Below, piece by piece: positions 58,301-64,000 of a stretch of DNA of 64,000 bases (position 1 is its first letter; every line of letters starts with the position of its first letter). The notes under the pieces were generated by a model. That model was not told the DNA's origin. It made no database searches and saw nothing but the letters and a program-made list of their open reading frames with translations. Source of the stretch: Gammaproteobacteria bacterium (GTDB lineage: Bacteria; Pseudomonadota; Gammaproteobacteria; Enterobacterales; Kangiellaceae). A program made the position numbers and the translations under genes. The DNA is taken from the NCBI GenBank assembly GCA_013373545.1, contig JABXHQ010000101.1, positions 1 to 64,000 of the forward strand. The letters are read 5' to 3'.

Positions 58301-58762
58301 AACTTTGGTGCTTTTTTCATCACTGACACAACCGATTACTTGAGTCCCGGCTCGCGGCGAAAATAAGTTACTTAAATAGAACTCTTGGCTGGCTTCGGTT
58401 GCGATTGCATGAACTAAAAAGCCACCATCAAACGAAGGTGCGATAATATGACCTTGCCAGTAACATAAGTCGGAGAAACTAAATAGATTACGTTCTTTGC
58501 CTAACTTGGCCTGTAAGCGTCGGTGAGTAAACCCATTGAATTGAGAGACACCATCGTCGGTCGCAAAATACATTAACCCGTGCGGATCTTGCAGAATAGC
58601 CCTGACCGTTGATTGCGGCAAACCGCTCTCAACCCCAATCATATGTTTTTGATATTTAAACTCATACGCCAGCGTAAAGCCGGTAAAACAAATGAGTAAG
58701 ATAGCTGAAATTAGCAGCTTAACCTGCAACAATGGCTGTATTCGCATGGAAACCTTTATCAT
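55346..58762 (-). CDS. Membrane sensor: Reg_prop propeller, Y_Y_Y, coiled coil, GGDEF
   Basis: An 1138-residue probable diguanylate cyclase. An N-terminal hydrophobic signal segment (about 10-32) is followed by a periplasmic two-component-regulator propeller (repeats such as DAQQRWWIGTDSDGIL, DNNRLWIATDNAGLF, NKDVWMGTYGHGLG, NQDSLWMSTNRGLA) and a Y_Y_Y domain (LNKFRFRLLGFESQWQEV). A membrane helix near residue 848, a coiled coil and a GGDEF domain (RYGGEEF, with REGD five residues earlier as inhibitory site) complete it. No EAL, unlike the 18.5-kb relative. The ligand is unknown; propellers of this class are often linked to carbohydrate or other external cues. Confidence 0.92.
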   Translation of the reverse strand: MIKVSMRIQPLLQVKLLISAILLICFTGFTLAYEFKYQKHMIGVESGLPQSTVRAILQDPHGLMYFATDDGVSQFNGFTHRRLQAKLGKERNLFSFSDLCYWQGHIIAPSFDGGFLVHAIATEASQEFYLSNLFSPRAGTQVIGCVSDEKSTKVWMITDRGLFSIQPSVSESITVLDAHWLAEEGYPEHSINAIEKHRNLLYIATNKGMLLFDFGQLVTLPLPNISQQNIKAMAFESNEWLWVLLEDRVARFRMQDLSWRESNSPLIIELNRRLSTEKASEIFVKESDTIWVATETKGIFIADERLQKIYHLHRNSKTQQISDNHIASIYQSNDGIIWLGTWLSGVVQLKFSVPGIQTISRFRVQDQHQPIDVPSIRAIYQDAQQRWWIGTDSDGILTAEGLAGPYQQFNRNSGVNLPSDSIRTFYQLSSGELVIGTENGVGYFDRESGYQVITNEQTQAAVLPIATERNINSKIALVASKGQQSTAVDAQLTETSVGNRIRSIYQDQYQRLWIGTYDKGLFFQTADKKNIFHVPLLGQGLIDKVSLLYSDDNNRLWIATDNAGLFVIELNELKIIEHFHTELRPRLRAPGNSIWSLYQSKNKDVWMGTYGHGLGRLNYQTKIFDYINVESGLPNDVIYAIISDNQDSLWMSTNRGLAQLNLTTNSIASYFKVHGLPHDEFNSGAYFKSINGLIYFGTLKGIVQVNPELLLKSQENYRAYIDDIIINGESIHNEIEYAHTDGYFFAPERIVIEGDFQKLQLSFATNEYRELSLNKFRFRLLGFESQWQEVESSNRNISYSNLSPGDYRLELQVKSTNGLWSPATTMVDLQVNPPWFASGWAYIGYVILIFSLVLGCLEIFNRYRKRNSEMLQRLHYMVEHRTQELKSKNEQLELLNSELQVANEKLEKVSMTDALTGLGNRRMLYQFLERDIGDVNRAYIGLNPSFDNLKEVQAHDLLIFLIDIDHFKDINDQYGHAIGDRLLIEISQILSKVSREGDLVIRYGGEEFLLLLRDTSRSEGDYIAQRLLDSFRSHKFKVNQEVNIMITCSVGFAPYPFSSYYPSQLLPEQVIQIADLCLYSAKASGRDCSVGLIGHYSEEEVTISEVMNAPERLVDNGLLEISSSIEKTSLVWQSKESS

Positions 58763-58833
58763 GATACTTCGTTAGTTTTTATGGCGTTTCCGTCAATGCT
58801 AAAAGTGTAAGACACCGCGCGCATTTGCGCCAC

Positions 58834-59709
58834 CTAGGAACGAGGATTTCCTTGTAACCCACCAGTATGCCAATAAATTACCTTGGCTTTTGCTGGCACT
58901 TTATTGGTTAACCATTGATGCATTGCCTGAAAAGTTTTCACCGCATATACCGGCTCAAGTGGGATTTGATATTGGGTTTCGAGCTCGGCTTGGTATTGTC
59001 GATCAGTGGCGCTTATTTTGGCAAAGCCGCGACCGCAAAATCCATGCTCAAGAACTAAATTATTTGGCCAAGGTTTATTGGCAGCTTTGCACAGCTGTTG
59101 CAAATCGCAGGTTATTGACTCAGCCCCTTTCAACACAACCACACCAATCACCTTGGTTGGCCAGCCCAGTAAATGGCTCGCGATCGCTAATGAAAGTGCT
59201 GTAACCCCCGTACCGACTGGTACAAAAATAAAGTCAGGCGCCCATGGCAACTCACTCAAAGCAGGAATAATTGACTGCAAAGCGTGAACGTCACTGCCGC
59301 CTTCAGGCAACCATACTTCACCCGCAGACAGCGCTGGGGGGGTAGCGCGCAAGCAGCGAAAGCGCGCTTTATCGACAAATTGTAAGTCGACGCGCCAACG
59401 ATTTAAGTCTGCCAAAGTCGCAGCCAATACTGGCGGCCGATGGCCACGAATATAGGCGGTCATCGGGACCTTGTAGTAATAGCTCAAAAACCCTAAGGCA
59501 TGAAGGTAGTTCGAACGATTGCCACCCATGGTGATAAGTTTTGTAGGCGCCGTTAGCGCCAGCTGATCAATCCAATGGCGCAATTTACGCGCTTTATTTC
59601 CGGAAATGATCGGATGGATTAAATCATCGCGCTTAATGAATAGTTGCTGTTGCGTTGAGCAGCCACCGAGAGGCTCAAGTGGCGAAGGAAGTGTTAAGGG
59701 AAAAGCCAT
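58834..59709 (-). CDS. PLP-dependent deaminase/D-cysteine desulfhydrase family protein
   Basis: A 291-residue fold-type II PLP enzyme of the ACC deaminase / D-cysteine desulfhydrase family. The PLP-lysine motif is IISGNKARKLRHW near residue 40, followed by MGGNRSNYLHALGF and the phosphate-binding VPVGTGVTAL. The C-terminal TGGLQGNPRS is conserved. Substrates cannot be distinguished (ACC, D-cysteine or other). It stands alone between the sensor gene and a small Arg-rich gene on the same strand. Confidence 0.86.
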   Translation of the reverse strand: MAFPLTLPSPLEPLGGCSTQQQLFIKRDDLIHPIISGNKARKLRHWIDQLALTAPTKLITMGGNRSNYLHALGFLSYYYKVPMTAYIRGHRPPVLAATLADLNRWRVDLQFVDKARFRCLRATPPALSAGEVWLPEGGSDVHALQSIIPALSELPWAPDFIFVPVGTGVTALSLAIASHLLGWPTKVIGVVVLKGAESITCDLQQLCKAANKPWPNNLVLEHGFCGRGFAKISATDRQYQAELETQYQIPLEPVYAVKTFQAMHQWLTNKVPAKAKVIYWHTGGLQGNPRS

Positions 59710-59771
59710 CGGGGTGAATAATTTAGAGTGAGCAAGGCACCTCGGCGAGTGCCGATAGAAAAACTTTAATG

Positions 59772-59790
59772 GCCGCTATGAGTTAGCGGC
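59772..59790 (-). terminator. Hairpin overlapping the stop of the small Arg-rich gene
   Basis: GCCGCTA/TAGCGGC form a 7-bp stem with a 5-base loop. On the minus strand, CATTAAAGTTTTTC follows, a weak T-rich tail. Confidence 0.5.
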
Positions 59791-59985
59791 TTGTGACATT
59801 ATCAGCCAAGACGTATTGCGTTTGCGACGGTCTCGACCAATACGACGGTCTAATCCAAAATCGCTTAGCAAATGCTCGAGCCGACGATTGTTGTTGGTCC
59901 GACGACGATCAATGCGGCGCTCGGGTCCAACATAGCAACGTTCGCCATTCATATCTGTGAAGAATGCTTGCGGCGTTTTATTCAT
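59776..59985 (-). CDS. Small Arg-rich hypothetical protein
   Basis: A 69-residue protein of unknown function. The centre is dominated by Arg clusters: YVGPERRIDRRRTNNNRR and LDRRIGRDRRKRN. The PERRxxxRR type of motif occurs in small proteins or tails of several gammaproteobacteria, as I recall. The basic charge suggests nucleic-acid or membrane contact, but nothing firm can be said. Coding character is supported by the compact gene, the terminator-like hairpin at its end and a GAGAGGG ribosome-like site just upstream of the ATG at 59985. Confidence 0.65.
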   Translation of the reverse strand: MNKTPQAFFTDMNGERCYVGPERRIDRRRTNNNRRLEHLLSDFGLDRRIGRDRRKRNTSWLIMSQAANS

Positions 59986-60161
59986 TGCATTTTCCCTCTC
60001 GTTAACTCCAAACTAGAACAGCTGTGTAGCAATCAGCTTTTTCACTCTAGCTATTCCATTGTATCCTTATACGCAAATTTTACCCTAATAGACCTCGATA
60101 TTCGGTTAAAAAATGCGGATAACAGGATAGAATTTCGTTTTTTATTGACATAAGAGATATT

Positions 60162-60785
60162 ATGACACCCTTCGATCCACTCAATCTAGGTAAAAAATAC
60201 ACACTCCTATTGGCCCATGGAGCCGGCGCCGGCGCGAACTCTGACTTTATGCAAGCCCTGCGACTTGCCTTTGAACCATCGGATATAGACTTAGTGCGCT
60301 TTGAATTTGGCTATATGCAACAGATGACTGAGACAGGCAAGCGACGTCCGCCCAGCCCTTTTAACCAGCTAATCGAGCAATTTTCCTCGGTGATCGCTTG
60401 GTGCCAAGAGCAAACTTCGCGCCCATTATGGATTGGCGGCAAGTCGATGGGAGGCCGTGTTGCCAGCCATTTGCTCGGAACGTCCACGGTGATGGGCGGC
60501 ATTGTCTATGGCTACCCGTTTCACCCGCCAGGAAAGCCGGACAAGCTACGAACTGAACACTTACAACAAATCACCAAACCCCTGCATATTATTCAAGGCG
60601 AAAGAGATACGTTTGGTAGCGCTGCTGAAGTGTCAGAACTGACACTTGATCCAGGCATCGAATTGCACTGGATCCCAGACGGCGACCATAGCTTTAAACC
60701 GCGCAAGCGTTCCGGTTATACCTTGCCAAGTAATCTAGCAATGGCGGCCAGTATTACCCAGCAAATCATTTTGGACAGCGAATAA
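60162..60785 (+). CDS. Alpha/beta hydrolase of the KANL3/Tex30 type
   Basis: A 207-residue protein. The start LLLAHGAGAGANSDFM (oxyanion region), nucleophile WIGGKSMGGRVAS (Ser in GxSxG), VYGYPFHPPGKP and the terminal IPDGDHSFKPRK (His) are typical of the small DUF/KANL3-Tex30 family of dienelactone-hydrolase-like proteins. Substrate unknown. It is followed 40 bases later by an unknown gene on the same strand. Confidence 0.88.
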   Translation: MTPFDPLNLGKKYTLLLAHGAGAGANSDFMQALRLAFEPSDIDLVRFEFGYMQQMTETGKRRPPSPFNQLIEQFSSVIAWCQEQTSRPLWIGGKSMGGRVASHLLGTSTVMGGIVYGYPFHPPGKPDKLRTEHLQQITKPLHIIQGERDTFGSAAEVSELTLDPGIELHWIPDGDHSFKPRKRSGYTLPSNLAMAASITQQIILDSE

Positions 60786-60825
60786 ATGCCAGCACAAGCC
60801 ACAACACCGATACTGCGAGCCCGCC

Positions 60826-61248
60826 ATGTTTGATTGGCAAAGCTTACCTCGTGATGAATTAATTGAAGTGACCTTTGAGGGGATCACAGAGACTGGCTGG
60901 CGACAGTTAGAACCTTGGCTTAATGGCAAAGTGTTGCATGTGGAGTGTCAGTACGGCCGCTTGCCTAACTCGGAATTCACCATGGATGCATTTCTTGACG
61001 AGCAGTACTCATACAGCCTGTTGGTCGCCGTGTCAGCTAAACAAAAGCTAACCTTGCTACTCAATGAGCTTGACTGTTTAACTTGTGATATCGAACCTGG
61101 TGAATTAAACACCCCTGAACAGTGCCAAGCGTTTATTACTGCAGTTGATGAACTCGCCGCAGTTATAAACCCTCGTCGCTACTTCATTGCGCCCGAGTTC
61201 AAACCGCAAGCAATGATCTATCTTAATGGACATTTTGTAGCTCAGTAA
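60826..61248 (+). CDS. Hypothetical protein
   Basis: A 140-residue acidic protein I do not recognise. No signal peptide, membrane helix or catalytic motif is visible. Two Cys pairs of note are CQYGRLP near 45 and LDCLTCDIEPGE near 85. The aromatic and charged pattern suggests a compact alpha/beta fold. It probably forms a transcription unit with the upstream alpha/beta hydrolase, from which it is separated by 40 bases. Confidence 0.7.
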   Translation: MFDWQSLPRDELIEVTFEGITETGWRQLEPWLNGKVLHVECQYGRLPNSEFTMDAFLDEQYSYSLLVAVSAKQKLTLLLNELDCLTCDIEPGELNTPEQCQAFITAVDELAAVINPRRYFIAPEFKPQAMIYLNGHFVAQ

Positions 61249-61397
61249 TCGAGCTAAGAAAGTCTTATTTCATTGGCAACTTTTTCATTCAATTCCTAAA
61301 ACAACAATGAAATGTATAGGTATGGCGCATAGCGGGCACTAGCCGCTAATTTAATTATGCCGCAATCAGTATTCACTAGAGCGTTAGAAATTAAAAA

Positions 61398-61417
61398 AGG
61401 CCCACAATTGTGGGCCT
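61398..61417 (-). terminator. Terminator of pstS
   Basis: AGGCCCACAA/TTGTGGGCCT is a perfect 20-base palindrome, 69 bases after the pstS stop. On the minus strand it runs into TTTTTAATTTC. The rest of 61249-61485 has no gene. Confidence 0.8.
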
Positions 61418-61485
61418 AATCATCCATGCTTATAAAATCCGTTTCAATCGCACCATCCGTGCTGCGGATAACATCCTGTTATTGA

Positions 61486-62445
61486 TTACTCTAAAGTTTT
61501 CAATACTTTCTCAACAGTCGCTGCAGGAAGAGGAACATAACCGTCTTTAACAACTACTTCTTGACCTTTCTTAGAAAGAACCATTTTCAAGAATTCACGC
61601 TCAAGCGGTGACAAAGGCTTGTTCGGGTTCTTGTTGATGTAAACGTATAAGTAGCGGCTTAATGGGAATGAACCGTTAAGAACATTCTCAGGAGTCGCAG
61701 CGATGAACTCATCACCTTCTTTTTTCGCTAGTGGAACTAAACGAACACCAGAGGTTACATAACCGATACCTGAGTAACCGATACCGTTTTTAGATTGGCT
61801 GATAGCCTGAACAACAGCGGCAGAACCCGGTTGCTCATTAACACTGTTTTTGAAGTCACCTTTACAAAGCGCTTTGCTTTTGAAGTAACCGTAAGTACCT
61901 GATACCGAGTTACGACCGAATAATTGAATATCGCCTAAACCGTCAACACCAACACCTTCCCAGCTCGCGATGTCGCCATCAGCTTTACATTTACGAGTTG
62001 AAGAAAAAATCGCATCAACTTGTGGAATGGTTAAACCTTTGATTGGGTTATCTTTGTTTACGTATACCGCTAGTGCGTCAATCGCTACTGGAATAGCTAA
62101 TGGCTTATAACCGTGCTTTTCTTCAAATGCTGCCATTTCTTTCGACTTCATTTTACGGCTCATAGGACCTAGGTTTGCAGTGCCTTGAGTTAACGCAGGA
62201 GGAGCAGTAGAAGAACCCGCAGCTTGAATTTGAATGTTAACGTTTGGATATAGACGCTTGAACTCTTCTTGCCATAGAGTCATAAGGTTCGCTAAGGTAT
62301 CAGAACCTACTGAAGACAAGTTACCCGAAACACCGCTAGTTTTAACGTATTCTGGTAAGTTTTCATCTACTTTGCTCGCCATCGCAGTCGAAGTCATCGC
62401 TGCGGCAATTGCAGCAGCTGCTGCGATATTTTTAAAAAGTTTCAT
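61486..62445 (-). CDS. pstS: Phosphate ABC transporter substrate-binding protein PstS
   Basis: A 319-residue periplasmic protein. Signal peptide with Ala-rich core (about 1-25) is followed by a PBP-like fold with [36 protein letters not shown] and [12 protein letters not shown], typical phosphate-contact motifs of the PstS family. ATG 62445 follows GGGAGAG; a longer frame to 62538 lacks a ribosome site and would spoil the signal peptide. It lies downstream of phoR on the same strand. No pstCAB or phoU is in the window on the downstream side. Confidence 0.93.
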   Translation of the reverse strand: MKLFKNIAAAAAIAAAMTSTAMASKVDENLPEYVKTSGVSGNLSSVGSDTLANLMTLWQEEFKRLYPNVNIQIQAAGSSTAPPALTQGTANLGPMSRKMKSKEMAAFEEKHGYKPLAIPVAIDALAVYVNKDNPIKGLTIPQVDAIFSSTRKCKADGDIASWEGVGVDGLGDIQLFGRNSVSGTYGYFKSKALCKGDFKNSVNEQPGSAAVVQAISQSKNGIGYSGIGYVTSGVRLVPLAKKEGDEFIAATPENVLNGSFPLSRYLYVYINKNPNKPLSPLEREFLKMVLSKKGQEVVVKDGYVPLPAATVEKVLKTLE

Positions 62446-62514
62446 TTCACTCTCCCAATTTATCTCTAAAGCTTGGTTACCCGTAATCTGGATAGTGGAC
62501 ATAGTAGAGGATAA

Positions 62515-62540
62515 ATATTTCGGTTTTATGACAACCAAAC
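62515..62540 (-). promoter_or_regulatory. Possible PhoB box upstream of pstS
   Basis: On the minus strand a TTGTCATAAAA element (core at 62528-62534) lies about 85 bases before the pstS start and matches one half of the PhoB consensus; the second half-repeat is poor. A TACTAT -10-like hexamer lies at a fitting distance. Confidence 0.35.
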
Positions 62541-62623
62541 CTTTTATATTTACTGCTTATTTATCAAGATGTTATAAAGCATAAGAATTTTAAAACAAGG
62601 CGTGGATGACATTAACATATCAG

Positions 62624-63910
62624 TTATTTGACAGCTTTAAAGTCACAATAGAAACAGCTACCAACCCCTACTTCGCTGTCAATCTTTAAACTAGAGCCAT
62701 GACGTTCAAGTATATGTTTCACGATGGCAAGGCCAAGTCCGGTACCGCCCACAGCGCGATCACGACCATCGTCAACTCGATAAAACCGTTCGGTAAGCCG
62801 TGGTAGATGACCGGCTTCGATGCCAGGTCCATTATCTTTCACCGCCATTCGATAACCATTGACTAATTCCGTCCATGAAATTTCGATGGTGCCTCCGGTT
62901 GGCGTGTAGCGCACCGCGTTAAAGATCAAATTTGAAAAAGCGCTGAGCAACTCCTTTTCATTGCCTTTAATGCTATCTTCATTATCGAAGCTGAACTTTA
63001 TTTTGTGCCGCCCTTCGCTTAGCGTCTTGGCTTCTTCAGTAATACGTTTAAGAATCATATGGGGCATTACCGAAACCTCTCTTACCGGCTCATCGCCACT
63101 TTCCAACTTCGATAACGTTAGCAAGTCGTCGACTAAAGAGCGCATACGTTGCAATTGTTGGCCCATTTGATCAACTGGACGGTGAAAAAATCCCGGCAGC
63201 TGCTCTTTCGCATCGGAAAAGATTTCCACATAGCCATTAATAACGGTTAGCGGTGTTCGCAATTCATGAGATACATTGGCAACAAAATCTTGGCGAATTT
63301 TTTCTAGTTGATAAAGGCGCGTTACATTTCGAACCATTAATAAACGCTGATTCTTATTGTAGGCCGTTAAGCGCAAACTTAACTTCACATCGTCGTCGAT
63401 TGGGGATGTGATTTCCACTGGTAGCGAATACTCCCCCTTTTCAAGATAACCAACAAAACGCGGATTACGAATTAAGTTTGTGATCCGCTGCCCGACATCT
63501 TTTTTGACATTTAATCCCAATAGGTTTTCGGCGGATTTATTAAACCAAATGATCTCGGTCATCTCACCCAACACAATGGCTCCATCGGGCAATGCTGCAG
63601 TGGAGGAGCGAAATTCACTTAAGATCCGAGCAAGCCGTTTCTTAGACTTTCGGTTACGCTTTTGCAGGAGATAAATGGAGTGGAAAATATCGCTCCAAAT
63701 ACCTTCTGATTCGGGCGGGTACAAATCGCGAGACGTTGTTAGCCAACGCTTGAGTCGATAAATTTGTCGTAGATGCCACGCTAAATAAGCCACCGTGATC
63801 ACAAACAAGATTTCGCCGGTGAATCCGGTAAACAAACCAATGATAATAGCCACAATCGAAACGACTGAGACAAACCAGATTTCAACACCCCAATAGCGAA
63901 AACTACTCAT
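62624..63910 (-). CDS. phoR: Phosphate regulon sensor histidine kinase PhoR
   Basis: A 428-residue kinase. Two membrane helices at the N-terminus (about 10-45), no large periplasmic domain, a PAS domain (about 95-190; LPDGAIVLGEMTEIIWFNKSA), an H-box FVANVSHELRTPLTVINGY with the phospho-His, and an ATPase domain (NLIFNAVRYTP, DNGPGIEA, GGTGLGLAIV). It follows phoB and precedes pstS, so it controls or responds with the phosphate regulon. Confidence 0.96.
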   Translation of the reverse strand: MSSFRYWGVEIWFVSVVSIVAIIIGLFTGFTGEILFVITVAYLAWHLRQIYRLKRWLTTSRDLYPPESEGIWSDIFHSIYLLQKRNRKSKKRLARILSEFRSSTAALPDGAIVLGEMTEIIWFNKSAENLLGLNVKKDVGQRITNLIRNPRFVGYLEKGEYSLPVEITSPIDDDVKLSLRLTAYNKNQRLLMVRNVTRLYQLEKIRQDFVANVSHELRTPLTVINGYVEIFSDAKEQLPGFFHRPVDQMGQQLQRMRSLVDDLLTLSKLESGDEPVREVSVMPHMILKRITEEAKTLSEGRHKIKFSFDNEDSIKGNEKELLSAFSNLIFNAVRYTPTGGTIEISWTELVNGYRMAVKDNGPGIEAGHLPRLTERFYRVDDGRDRAVGGTGLGLAIVKHILERHGSSLKIDSEVGVGSCFYCDFKAVK

Positions 63911-63944
63911 TGGTTGGCCTTAAATTATCGACGATTTAATTGTA

Positions 63945-64000
63945 TTAACCACGGTGCGAAAAGCGATAGCCGGCACCACGAACAGTTTGCACATAGTTCT
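63945..64000 (-). CDS. phoB: Phosphate regulon response regulator PhoB (C-terminal fragment)
   Basis: Only the last 18 residues are in the window: NYVQTVRGAGYRFSHRG followed by TAA. This is the end of an OmpR/PhoB winged-helix domain (the TVRGAGYRF strand). Together with the phoR gene 34 bases on, it identifies PhoB. The rest lies past the right edge. Confidence 0.88.
   Translation of the reverse strand, partial: NYVQTVRGAGYRFSHRG

Overview
The window looks like chromosome of a marine-type gammaproteobacterium of moderate GC. It carries gene orders typical of that class: xseA/guaB-guaA-tadA, ndk-rlmN-pilF-rodZ-ispG...hisS-yfgM-bamB-der, aspS-yebC-ruvCAB-ybgC-tolQRAB-pal-cpoB-queE-queC and phoB-phoR-pstS. 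I cannot fix the genus from sequence alone; an Oceanospirillales/Kangiella-like or Alteromonadales/Shewanella-like host would fit. No rRNA, tRNA, CRISPR array, IS element or prophage was seen.

Layout. 1-6.3 kb: a small PGPGW-type membrane protein, the fused acyl-CoA mutase IcmF, an EamA transporter and an orphan response regulator. 6.4-11.7 kb: tadA, guaA and guaB on the minus strand, xseA divergent. 11.7-13.6 kb: a TetR regulator and an LpxR-like lipid A deacylase with three copies of one operator-like motif. 13.6-29.9 kb: der, bamB, yfgM, hisS, then ispG, rodZ, pilF, rlmN, ndk, queC and queE. This block is interrupted between hisS and ispG by a 4.5 kb propeller-PAS-GGDEF-EAL gene and an SDR gene. 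30-40.2 kb: the Tol-Pal envelope operon, ruvCAB, yebC and aspS.

40.4-45.9 kb is the most interesting stretch. Six tightly packed plus-strand genes encode a pepsin-like aspartic protease without a signal peptide, a GNAT acetyltransferase, a SAM-dependent methylase strongly resembling the split-borosin peptide-backbone N-methyltransferase SonM, a small acidic-tailed protein that is the likely RiPP precursor, a membrane TPR-GGDEF cyclase whose start overlaps the precursor stop by one base, and an RluA-type pseudouridine synthase. I read this as a split-borosin gene cluster with an unusual precursor and with possible protease and acetyltransferase partners. A signal-peptide-bearing S9 (prolyl-oligopeptidase type) peptidase lies just beyond it on the other strand.

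45.9-49.2 kb: the S9 peptidase, a Sel1-repeat lipoprotein and acyl-CoA thioesterase II. 49.2-55.3 kb: a CoA-ester cluster with three different CitE/HpcH-HpaI lyase-family proteins, an acyl-CoA synthetase and a mesaconyl-CoA hydratase-like MaoC protein, arranged around a divergent regulatory region with two matching palindromes. 55.3-64 kb: a second propeller-GGDEF sensor, a PLP-dependent deaminase/desulfhydrase, an Arg-rich small protein, an alpha/beta hydrolase with a hypothetical neighbour, and pstS, phoR and the 3' end of phoB.
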